Origin: Symsagittifera roscoffensis
Lineage: Eukaryota; Xenacoelomorpha; Acoela; Convolutidae
DNA length: 64,000 bases
Assembly: GCF_963678635.1 (NCBI RefSeq)
Contig: NC_087066.1
Span: 56,686,312-56,750,311, forward strand
Reading direction: 5' to 3'
Shown here piece by piece: positions 22,951-33,782 of this stretch. The number at the start of each line of letters is the position of its first letter. Within the stretch, counting starts at the first letter, position 1. Made by a program: the position numbers and the translations under genes. The notes beneath the pieces were generated by a model. The model had not been told where the DNA came from. It saw only the letters and a list, made by a program, of their open reading frames with translations, and did no database searches.

Positions 22951-25900
22951 AAACCTCAACCCGGGTAATATTGCTGTAGTTACTACTACATGTTCAAATT
23001 TGGTGTTATTAACTGTTTAATTTCGGGCATTTTTCGTTCGTTAGTTTTTCTTGATTTTTTTTTTCTCATAAGTAACAAGGAATCACAGATTTTTCCGCAT
23101 CCAATTCTATCACCACTTTTAATTGTAAGTCTCTCGTAATAATTTATTGATTTTACACCATATTTTTAGCATTTTAACATTTTCTTCTTTCGTTGTGTTC
23201 AGTTTCTTTGAGTTTGCTTCGTAAGTTTTTTCATTTCACTTTGGCCTGTTAATGTATAATTTCTCGTTTATTGGTAAGATTCTCTTCAATTTTTGACGTA
23301 ATAAAAATGGTTATAACTCTTCTCGTGTTGTTTCCTTGGGTTCGACCCCGGTTCTTAGATCAGCACAAACGTCTGATCCCATGATCTAATTTACCTCATT
23401 AAAAACATTCTCCCGAGTTTGATCCAACTACTGTTCCCATTTCTCATCTTTATGTTTCTCCTCCTACTTTTAGGACATGCTGGCCCCAAGTTATTCCTGT
23501 ATGATCTCCTTACTCCAATGCTCGATACAAAATACAGAGATTTGTTCTGTGTTTCTTCATGTGAATCACTGGGTTTTCTGTTCTATCATGTTCATGTTCA
23601 ATGATAATTATTCTCACCGTTTACTCGGGAATGTTTTCGATAAGATTTTTCATTGCCTTATCCAAATTATTTCCCCTGAGAATGCCACCCACTAAAACAC
23701 CGAATTTGTTATAGTTTTTTCCTCCATTCTTTGTCTGAATTTTAAAATCTTTTTCAGGTATTTATCCTTTTCAACCTTTTCAAGTAATTTCCGTGACATT
23801 CATAAAAAACAACAATTTCTTGAATAGCCTATTTTGATTGAACTTATTGTTTGAATTTTTTATTGAACTTATTGTTTGATAACTTAAATGTTCCATCTAC
23901 TCGAAGGTTTTTCGATTCTTAGCTACTGATCCGTCGTTTGGTGTTATCGTGCGATTTGGGAGATAAAACTGTTTTCTTTCTTTTTGGAGTTTTTGTCAAA
24001 TGTATCTCTATACGTATCTCTACATCGACCGATGCACAGAGCACAAGCTCATTTGTTAAATTACAGTTTCTTTAAGCGCCAAACTATGTCTGTAGTCGCA
24101 ATCGATTGATTAATATTGAAAATTAACAAAAAATGGCTGTTTAGTTAAAATTAGCGTAGACAATTTATCCTCAAGGGAAAGGAACCAAGTATCTCATCAC
24201 GGAGAACCGCTGTTGGGCCACTGCTAAATAACTACATGGTTGTGTTTTTGAGTGTAAGTTTTTGGTTATTTTTTGAAAGTTTGTTTCACAACTTCAACAC
24301 AAATTTGATTAACCATAGATCATGTATTAACAAATAACATCAGATTTAATCCCTGAAGTCTAACTTAAATAAAAGTGGCTAATTGACTTACAAAAAAGTT
24401 TCCCAATAACCCGTCACTATTCCCACCACCTCCCAATTTTAACGTTGCGGATTTTCACTCATTCAATATCGTTCAAATTGAAATCGCTTTCCGCCAGCAA
24501 ATCAATTATATATGAAACTTCGTATAAAAAGTTCTTTTCTAATCCAATAAACAATCAATTGAAAGGGCGTAGATGCTTCCATTTTCCATCTTTCAAAATT
24601 AACAACAAAATAAAATCTTTGAGTTACTTTTTTTTCTCCCAGCCTGCCAAATTTGAAGTCAAAAAATGAGCAAACTAAACAGCAATTTTTGAAAATTAAT
24701 GATGGTGGCAATTGATGTAATTTATTATCAGAAGGTATGTTTTTTGCTCATTGAATCATTTAACAATTTGAGTTCCACTTGGACTGAGCTATTCAAGATG
24801 CGGCATTTATCAACCTTCCATTTTGTTACAGACAGAGCTTCAAAAAAAATTATGCAAGGGTTAGGAAAAAATTTCAGAAAAAATTTAAGTACTTACAATT
24901 TTTAGAGTCGAGAGAAAACGGGCACAATTAATCCTGGAAAAAGAAACCAAACTCAAGGCGGATCTAGGATTTTCTCGAGGGGGGGAGCAGACTTGTAAAA
25001 AAATTTCAAAAATTTCGTCGATTTGTGGTCTCCCAAAGCACTAAAAAAACCTTGTTTTGGCCAAAGTTTTTTTTCACCGCAGGTCTAAAACTTCAAACAT
25101 TGGCTGGGAATTCTTGGGTAAATGTTCTTCGTGATTCCAAGCTAGATGAAATCTTCAGTTTTATCAGAGGATTTTTAATGCACAAAAAACGTATAGAAAC
25201 AGATCTTTCTGAAGAAAAGAAGCGCACTAACAGCCAACAACAAAAAAACGGATGATCTTTTTCACAGGGTTTTAATTTATTTTACTTCATGAAGCTTTCA
25301 AATTTGTGGTTACTGTGTTTTTAAGAGTTCTCTCTGGCTCATGTAAAAAAAAACTTTCAAAGATTTCAGGGTTTTATCCAAACTCTGCTTTCTATACGCG
25401 TAAAAATGCTATACAAATATAATAGTTTGGGTGTGTTATCCAAAAAAAAAGTTCTCAAAGTTTCACTGTTTGACAAGAAAAGCTGGTCAAAAAATATTTT
25501 TAATGTTTCTCACCCGGTTAAAAAATTTGAAAACATTCATCGTCCCCTCGGGTTGACAAAAAATCGTTTTATTTAAAAAGCTTCGAAATTGCCTGTCATT
25601 TAAATTTTCTACATCAGTAATAAAGTACTGACGCATCTGAAAAATTTGATATTAATAAACAAGTTTGGTTTCTCTTTTTATTTTAGTACTTTGAATAAGT
25701 TCAAAAACTAAACAAGAATAGCCGGTTACTGTGCAAGTAGCACAGAATGTTCCGACCACAGTCTCCAAAAAATACAAAAACTTTCTCTAAAATTTGTGTC
25801 GTTTTTTTTCTGCATGTTGTGATAAAAAATCTGAGCGAAAAAAAAATAGACCATAAGCATCTTTGAGTAAAATAGGTCAATCATAGTAAAATAGGTCAAT

Positions 25901-27069
25901 TGGAGAACCGTTTTTAAGAAAAAAGACAAGAAAAACGGGAAAAAAATGAAAAAAGTTTCAAACTTTTTTTCAAAGTTTTTTTTGCGGAAACTTTTTGAGT
26001 TTTCAAGTTTTTGATTCCCAAAATTGCCCTAATAAACTCCAAATACTACCTCTACATGAGTAAAACTAAGTTTTATGGCCTAAATCAATCTTAATTGATT
26101 TCTTGCAATTACCAACTACCATACTAATTAGCTCGAAATTAGACCAAAACTCAAAAATTTCAAACCGGTTTTTTTCAACACTGTGAAACTTTTTTTGAAA
26201 CTTATTAAATTTGTTGTTAAGTTTTTAAGGTTGTTTGGTCTGATAGGGCCTTAAAATGATATATCACTCAACCCTTTTCAATGATTATTTGTGGTAGCTG
26301 AATTTTATGTGGAAACAAAATGAAAAAAACTAAAAGACACGAATACAAAGACCCCCCCATTTTCTATGATCGAAACAAAAAGTATTATATTTATTACGTT
26401 TCTGCCCTGGCTTAAGTTACAACAGCATTCATTGAAAAACCTGTCCAATGATTAAGAAACTCGGTCTAAACATTTCCATTTCAGCGATTCTAGCTCTATT
26501 ATATCGACTTTTGGAGTTTGGATCAACTTATGAAAGTTTTAAAAACTCATTCTTTACTCACAATGACCAAAAAATATGTTTCTCATGACAAAAAAATCGA
26601 TAAAATGAAAATTTACCACTACAGATTAATATAAAAAGGAAAATTTCTAATTGTTCAAATTTAATTTCATTTTACGAGTACTTAACATGATAATTTTAAT
26701 TTTATTTGTAATTGTCATTAGAAATCAGCCTAGTAAACTGATGTATTGAGTGTTTCTAAAGAATGTCATTTTTGGTTAAAAAACATTGTGAGCTGTTTTT
26801 CTGACAGATAATTGGCATCTCTGAGTGGGCGCAAGGAAGATCAATTTATAGCTGTTTTTATAATCACGTGTTTGTTTTTAATATTTGTTGAAACTTATAA
26901 TAAGAAACATAGATAAACCGCATTTGAAAATGCGGCTGAGAAGCTAATGGATAATGTTTCATGAAAGTGGTAAGTTTTGGTATATGCTCGTAAGCTTTCA
27001 CTTAAAAGTTTGTAGTATCAGAAATTTTTTGAACTGCTTTTTTGACAGATTAAGCTAATGTACCTGACA
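22951..27069. other. AT-rich intergenic, no gene seen
   Basis: Long gene-free stretch. 23339-23349 has an isolated B-box-like GGTTCGACCCC, with no paired A box I trust. Short frames lack motifs. Confidence 0.4.
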
Positions 27070-27499
27070 AAAAATGACAAACCTTGATTGACAGAAAACA
27101 CACATCATATTGATTGATTTATTGTGATTTATCTGGTTTTGAATTTACCAGCGATGAAAAAAAGTTTGAGATCTTTTTTAGAATGAAAAAAAAGCAGATT
27201 AAAATGATATTAGAAATTTTAAGAAAACACGTGGTGAAAAAGAAAATTTCCGATTAATTGGGATCATGCTTAAATATCTTTAAATCAATCTTAAAATTGA
27301 TACAAAAAACGAATCTGAATAAATTTTGAATCGATTTGAATTAAGCTTTTTAATATGAGTAAACTCTTCAAATGATATTTAAAAAATTGGAAAAATTTGT
27401 TACGTTACGTAAAAAATGCAAAATTTGACTATATTGCCTTTAAAATGTACCAAAAGGCCTAAGTTGCATCGAAAATTTCAATGACGGCCGATTTTCCAA

Positions 27500-27770
27500 A
27501 TAAGATTTCGTTGAGCTCACAATTTGATTTATATTGACCATTTTTTTGATTTTTTTCATAAGTTTTCGTCTAAAACCAATATCTGATTTACAATAATACT
27601 TGCTTAATAATTTTATTGCATAATTTTGAGCTCACAAAACGATTTATTTTGACCCTTGTCTTGATTTAGTACATAGGTTTGTGCCCATAATCTGATTTAC
27701 AATGATTCTTTTTCTACAATTTAATTGCATATTTTTCAGCTCAAAATCTGATTTATGATCCTCTTGATTT
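27500..27770. repeat. ~110-bp degenerate tandem repeat, about 2.5 units
   Basis: The phrases GAGCTCACAA, GATTTAT-TTGACC, ATCTGATTTACAAT and AATTTTATTGCATA recur with ~110-bp spacing. Confidence 0.55.
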
Positions 27771-30004
27771 CCATAACATCAATAAAATAATTTTCTAATA
27801 AAAATTATTCTGTTGCTCATGGAGAAATGCTCTTCTCCAGTTTCACACCCCCTCAATAATTTACAAAATGAGCTGTTCAAAAAGTGCTCATACACATTTT
27901 GCATGTAAGAAATGTTGTTCAAATGTGTTCACCAGTTCAAGCTGACACGTTTTGATGCAAATTATAACAGGAAATATATAATTTATATAATTAATTAAAT
28001 AGATTTTTGTATTTTGAACTTCATGAAAAAAAATGAAGAACTTGAAAAGTGCCAAGTTTTCAAGAATAAAGTATTTCGATTATTTTTGTGATTTTGAATG
28101 TTTTTATTGTCGTTTTTATCGTCGACCAAAATAATTGGTTTAAATCAGTTAAAGAAAAATTTTTTAGATTCTTAATTTAATCTGCTCAAAAGTTTTTAAA
28201 ATGAAACTAAAGGAATTCAAATGGGTTCCAGTAAGATTGAGATGGACCTAACTGAGATTTGGATGGATTTTTTTGAGTAGAAAGTTACACCCAAACCGAT
28301 TATAATCAATTTTTCAGACACCTGACTCGATCCAATTTGTTTCAAAAATATCGACTTGAATCGATTTAAAATCCTTTTAATATCGTAAAATGTACATTGT
28401 TCGTCAATTTGAATCGATTTGAGTTCAATACAAAATCAATTTATATTGATCCGAAAAAAAAGGATTCGAATGCGGGTAAAACAAGCTTAGAATAAAACTG
28501 ATTTACTCCAGGATGGAATTTAAGTTTTGTAAATTTTTTTATTAGTAGCCATAAAGCATCCTGAGATCAAAAGTCCATAGACAAAAATTTTAGATCAAAC
28601 TTTTCTTATGTTTAGTAACAATCAAACTTCCTGACAAAAAAAAAACTCTTAACAATACAGTTTATTTTTATAATTTTATAACTTTTTGAAAATGTTTTTG
28701 CAAATTTGAATAAAACAAAAATAGTTTTGAGGAAAAAAAAGGGTGTCTTACAATTTTCATAGACGAAAATTGATACTAAATTCTTCATTTGTAAGATTCT
28801 TTTTTTTTGCTAAGCGGTTTCAATTTAAGATCTTTTCATTTAAATATCATTATTTATTATTAAAAAAATTGTATTTTTGTATTCAAACTTCTAAAACTCT
28901 TCTTTTTCTAACCTTGAAGCTGTTCACCTGACAAAAATTATCAAACCTGGATTAAAACAAATCATTATTTTATTTTTATGAATTTATTTTGATTTATCTT
29001 GTTTTGAATTTACCCGCAAGGGCAAAAAAATTTGAGATCAATTTTAGCATAAAAAAGGGTGCAGATTAAAATGAAATTAAAAGTATCAAAGAAGTACTTT
29101 GGTTTAAAAAGAATTCAGATCAATTAGGATCAAATTAAATGGATTGAAATTGATTTGAATGTGTTCCAGTAAGATTGAGATGGATTTAAGTGAGATTTGG
29201 ATAATTTTTTTTTTACCGGAAAATTGATCCAAATTGATTAAAACCAATTTTTCAGACACTTGAATCAATCCAAGTTGTTTAAAAAGACCAATTAAAAATA
29301 ATTTAATATCCTTTCAATATAGTAACGAGTACAATGTTAATCAATTTTGATCGACTTAAAATCAAAATAAAACGATTTGATATCGATCCAAAATGCGGGT
29401 AAAACAAGATTAGAATAAAAATGGTTTATTCAATGATTGAATTTATGTTTTGTAAATTATTATATTAGTAGCCAGAAAGCATCCTGTGATCAAAAGTCCA
29501 AAGATAAAAAATTTTAGGTTAATCCTTTCTGATATTCAGTAATAATTAACCTTCCTGACCAAAGGTTAGTTAACAATACAGTTTAAGTTTGTAATTTTGA
29601 AAATTTTTCAGAATTTGTTCGCGAATTTGAAAGAAGAACAAAATAGTTTTGAGGAAAAAAAAGTGGGTCTTATATATTTCTATATAGAAATTATACCAAA
29701 TTCTTCATTCATAAGATTCTCACTTTTGCGAAGCAGTTTCATTTTGAGATCTCCTCCTTTAAATACCATTATTTAGTATTAATGATTATTGCTATTTTTG
29801 TGTTTAAGACTCTAAAACTCTTCTTTTTCTACACTTGAAGTTTTTGTACCTGACAAAAACAACAAGTCTTGGTTCACACAAAACGCACGTCATGTTGCCA
29901 ATTTTAACGCGTTTCATCTGGTTTTGACTTTACCCGCGAGGATATAAAATTTGAGATCAGTTTTAGCATAAAAAAGGATGCATATTAAAATGAGATTAGA
30001 AGTA

Positions 30005-30742
30005 CAGTGCTGATTTAAATTATCCGGACAAAACGAACAAATCTTGAATTTTCAAACGCGTTTTTCTCAAATTGGGTTAAGATTAGACAAAAAGTGAAGA
30101 GAACAAAAGGTGCTTAGAATTTCATCAAAATTAATATGGTGCCATTTTTTCTCCGAAATTCTCAACGAAAATTTTACCCCAAAAATGGGTCATTTTGGTT
30201 TTTTTCAATTAATCAAAAATTACACTGAAATCAATTACTTAGTTAATTGATTAAAAAAAGTACATCACAAGAAGCCTCCTACATAGCCCAACAAAGTTTA
30301 AGAAGGGTTAAATCTCCAAAAACCAGTATAAGAGAAAAAATTTTTTACTTGATAGTCAATAAATGTGATTTTTACTATATAAAACCCAGAATCTCTGTGT
30401 AAAAACAAATTTTAAACAATTTGCGCAAACTTTTGGAGATTCAAATCTTCTTAAGTTTTGTTGGACTGTGTAGGAGGCTTCTTGTGATGTACTTTTTTCA
30501 TCAATTAACAAAGTATTTTCAGTGTAATTCTTGATTAATTGAAAAAAACCAAAATGACCCATTTTTGGGTTAAAATTTTGGTTGAGAATTTCGGAGAAAA
30601 AATGGCACCATATTAATTCTGGTGAAATTCTAAGCAACTTTTGTTTTCTTCACTTTTTGACTAATCCTAACCCAATTTGAGAAAAACGCGTTTGAAAATT
30701 CAAGTTTCGTTCGTTTTGTCCAGATAATTTAAATCAGCACTG
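30005..30742. mobile_element. Tc1/mariner-type foldback MITE, 738 bp
   Basis: Ends are CAGTGCTGATTTAAATTATC and its inverted copy, each flanked by TA. That is the TA target-site duplication plus CAGTG terminus usual for Tc1/mariner. The inverted repeat runs almost the whole length: the left arm phrases AAACGCGTTTTTCTCAAATTGG, ATATGGTGCCAT and GAAGCCTCCTACA are mirrored on the right. There is no transposase frame, so it must have been moved in trans. It sits inside unit 3 of the tandem triplication. Confidence 0.9.
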
Positions 30743-31503
30743 TATTAAAGAAGTACGTTGAATAAAAAGAAAAATTCAGATCGATTGGGATTATGATTAA
30801 ATGGATTCAAATGGGTGCCAGTAAGGTTGAGATGGATTTAAGTGAGATTTGGATAATTTTAATGAGCCGGAAAATCAATCCAAATTGATAAAAATCAATT
30901 TTTCTGACACTTGAATCGATCCAAATTGTTTAAAAAAGATCAACTTATATCGATTTAAAATCCTTTTCAAACCGTAAAGAGTACAATTTAAATCATTTTT
31001 GATCAACTTAAAATCAAATAAAATCACTTTATATTGATCCGAAATGCGGGTATAAAAGATTAGAATAAAAATGGTTTATTCAATGATGGAATTTACGTTT
31101 TTTAAAGTTTTTTAATAGTAGACATCAAGCATGTGTGATCGAAAATCCATAGAAAGCAAGTTTAGATTAATGCACTTGTTTGCTCAGTAACAATGAAACT
31201 TCCTAATCAAAGGTTATTTAACAATACAGTTTAATTTTGCATTTTTTAAAACTTTTTGAAAATTTATTTAAGATTGTGGTTAAAACAAAAAGTAGTTTTA
31301 AGGAAAAAAAAGTGTGTCTTACAAACTTAATAGATAAAATTTTATACTAAATTCTTCATTCATATTTTTTTTTGCGAAGCAGTTTCAACTTAAGATCTCT
31401 TCCTTTAAATATCATTATTTATTTTTGATAAAAATTGGAATTTTTGTATTCAAATTTCTAAAACTCTTCTTTTTCTACCCTTGCAAGCATCAAAAAGCTT
31501 TTG

Positions 31504-31836
31504 TCAGAAATTAACGCAAAATAGTGTCGTGTTTCTTTCGCCCAGTATCTCGCGTAGGCACTCGATTGCCTTGAGGTCTTCAGAGAGTTCGTTTTTTATC
31601 AGATAAACGTATTTAGGTTTTTGGATCTGATGAAACTCTTCAAGTATCCGAGCAAAAAAGTCAAAAATTTCAAAGTGTTTTCGATTTGCTAGGTTTTTAA
31701 GTAAGTGTTTCTTTTGCTTATTTTTCTGGTTATCGGCAAATCGAAATAGGTATGAAATGCAAGCTTTCGATAAAAAGTAACATATGTACGGTGAGAAGTA
31801 GTGTAGTATGTGGTGAAGAGTTTGAAAAGCGTACCC
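31504..31836 (-). CDS. Unrecognised ~110-codon open segment
   Basis: On the minus strand 110 codons are open between an in-frame TAA at 31837-31839 and the TGA at 31504-31506. There is no in-frame ATG, so it would need to be an exon. The composition is protein-like: an aromatic/hydrophobic first third, then a Lys-rich stretch and acidic-hydrophobic helices (EIFDFFARILEEF, LSEDLKAIECLREILGE). It lies directly downstream of the decayed coding stretch at 32.2-35.9 kb and may be its 3' end or part of a separate gene. I recognise no family. Confidence 0.3.
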   Translation of the reverse strand, partial: GYAFQTLHHILHYFSPYICYFLSKACISYLFRFADNQKNKQKKHLLKNLANRKHFEIFDFFARILEEFHQIQKPKYVYLIKNELSEDLKAIECLREILGERNTTLFCVNF

Positions 31837-32249
31837 TTAATACTTGAACCGGTAAACTATTTGCTTTGAAGTATCCCATTAGGCTAATAGTATGACTGAA
31901 ATTAGTAGTCAAAATTGAGTTCAGATGTGATTAATTGGATTATAGAAACAATAAGCCAACTCATTGGTAGCATAGGTCTGCCGACAAGAGAACCCGCTCG
32001 AGCTGAGAAATCGCTTCGAGCGTTACTTGTCATTTTTGGCCTTGACATAATAACAAAAATTATCAAATTAGACAAAATAGATAACTGCAATAGATGGAAT
32101 TGGCACAGTCATCCAGAAGGTATCAATAATTAGTACATCAAATATGTTTAGCTGCCTTATATGGCTAGTGAGGCACTCCAGATCGCCTGTTTTAAATTAA
32201 AAAAATTTTGTTAAAAATTGCAATGCATTTTTTTGTCTTTTTGTTTTCT

Positions 32250-33230
32250 CGTATTTCAATTTTTTAATGATCTGTTTTATGCCCAATTGCCTCGGGCTGT
32301 TCTATGCGATCGTCAGTGCTCGAGTAAACCTTTTCGAATTCCTAGGGCAGTCTGATAGATGAAGGCTAGTCTTGATTCCATTATTCGTTCTTCGTCTTCT
32401 AGGATTTTGTATGCCTGTTCTTGAAAGATTTGGTGCCTCGATTGCTACTGGATTTTTCTATTGTAAAACCTGCTGGTGTTCCAAGCTGGAAAAAAGTCAT
32501 CTCAGCTCATTATACTTGTTTGTGTCTTCCCATTCAGAAATGCCCGCAAAAAATTGGTCTGGAATTTTTGTAGTCCATCCTTATCGTATCGTAGTTTCAG
32601 CCGATTGTTCCTCTGTCGCTTTTTGTGGCCTTAATTCTCTGGCCCTGATTTCTGCTCGATCCGTTATGATTTCCTCGCTCCTTTTTCAGTCGTCTGATCC
32701 ATGAACCTGGGTGGGCTCTTTGTTTCTACAATTGAAGTTTTTTGGTGGAGCAAGGCCGAACTTGGTCGGTAAGGCCTTGTTGTTTGGAGGCGCGCACCTT
32801 CTGGCAGCGAGTTTCCACAGATGAACTCGTTCGATTGGCGGAGCTATATCGGAGTTTCGGACCATGACTTGTTTTTCCCGGACTTCTCAATGTATTCGTT
32901 GAGCTGGTGGCTTTCTCGATTGTTGTCCCTGACGTAAACGGACTCTACTTCACTCTAGATCCTTCATTTTTTGTCCACTGACCGTTTTACGAGCAAGGTA
33001 CAAATGCTAGGTCCGTAACCTATCTTCTGAAGTGCATGTTCGTTCGATTTTGTTCCGAATTTTTACCACGAACAGTAGCTTGTCCTTTATTTTCCGTGTT
33101 TGCCCTTTTATTCATTTTCGCTCTCCTTTCTGCTCAGTTTCACTTCGAGTATCTGTTTCCTTTCATCGTTCCTCTGTCATTAATGTTCTGCCCGGATAGT
33201 TCACAATGTACCATGTAATATTTGATAATG
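32250..33230 (-). pseudogene. Decayed minus-strand coding-like stretch
   Basis: The minus strand reads as protein-like segments interrupted by stops and frame changes. One runs from about 32890 to 32480 with three in-frame stops (segments with VRNSDIAPPIERVHLWK and KIPDQFFAGISEWED). Another near 32950 reads VESVYVRDNNRESHQLNEYI in a different frame. Base composition is nearer 45 % GC than its surroundings. I see no PIWI catalytic motif or other family signature. A plus-strand 110-codon frame at 32372-32704 looks like its shadow. Confidence 0.35.
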
Positions 33231-33489
33231 ACTTATGATTTTTGTGGCGTTTTTGGCAATTGCGTGACTAAAGATACCCGCTAATGGAAGTTCTGATTAA
33301 CAGTGTATAGCTAAAAGGGAAAACAAACTTTTTTTCGCTTCACCCCGCAAAGTCCAACCGTTCTATACCATATGATTCACCTACTTTTTTCAACTTTTTT
33401 CAATCTGAGCAAGCAATTAGTGGTTGTAGGTTCTTACCAACTTCGGAAAAAGTTTTGCATTTCTCGGCTTTACTGACCATGTTCGAAAC

Positions 33490-33782
33490 ATCATGCCAGA
33501 AAAATAGAAAATAAATGGAAGACTGCCACGACTTCTATACACTGCCAAAAGAAATGCCGGAGCGCGCTCTGATCAGACAAATGCTACTTAGAGCAGACTT
33601 CGTAGTACGCGTACTGTGATTGAGAGTCTTCGTTGGTCTCAAAGGCTCTCAATCTCGGTACTCGTACTACAGAGCCCGCTCCAAGTAGTATTCGTCTGAT
33701 CAGTGCGCGCTTCGGCATTTCTTTTGGAAGGGTATAAAGTCGTGGCAGTCTTCTGTTTCTTTTCTAATCCTCTGGCATGCTG
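33490..33782. repeat. ~290-bp inverted repeat (long hairpin)
   Basis: Arms 33490-33626 and 33646-33782 are inverted copies at very roughly 80-85 % identity around a 19-base loop. The inner stem is GATTGAGAG/CTCTCAATC. Matched blocks include CATGCCAGA, GAAGACTGCCACGACTT, CCAAAAGAAATGCCG and CTGATCAGAC. Read on the minus strand, the right arm also gives a protein-like frame containing LPKEMPKRALIRRILLGAG, so the arms look like duplicated coding sequence rather than a typical MITE. No TIR/TSD pattern is clear. Confidence 0.8.

Larger units (their letters stand above)
27070..31480. repeat. Tandem triplication of a ~0.9-kb AT-rich unit
   Basis: Three starts at about 27070, 28926 and 29847, each beginning ACCTGACAAAAA and continuing with a TTTACC-GCGA-G, TTTGAGATC series and later an AGTAGCCA-AAGCATCCTG block. 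Unit 2 is ~0.92 kb. Unit 3 is ~0.89 kb after subtracting the inserted MITE. Unit 1 carries an extra ~0.9 kb including a small ~110-bp repeat (27500-27770). No coding frame is shared. Confidence 0.7.

Noticed and set aside
23339-23349. B-box-like GGTTCGACCCC
   Set aside because: No A box at tRNA-like spacing and no cloverleaf.
32372-32704. 110-codon plus-strand frame
   Set aside because: Antisense to a minus-strand coding-like stretch; has no recognisable motifs and fits a shadow frame.
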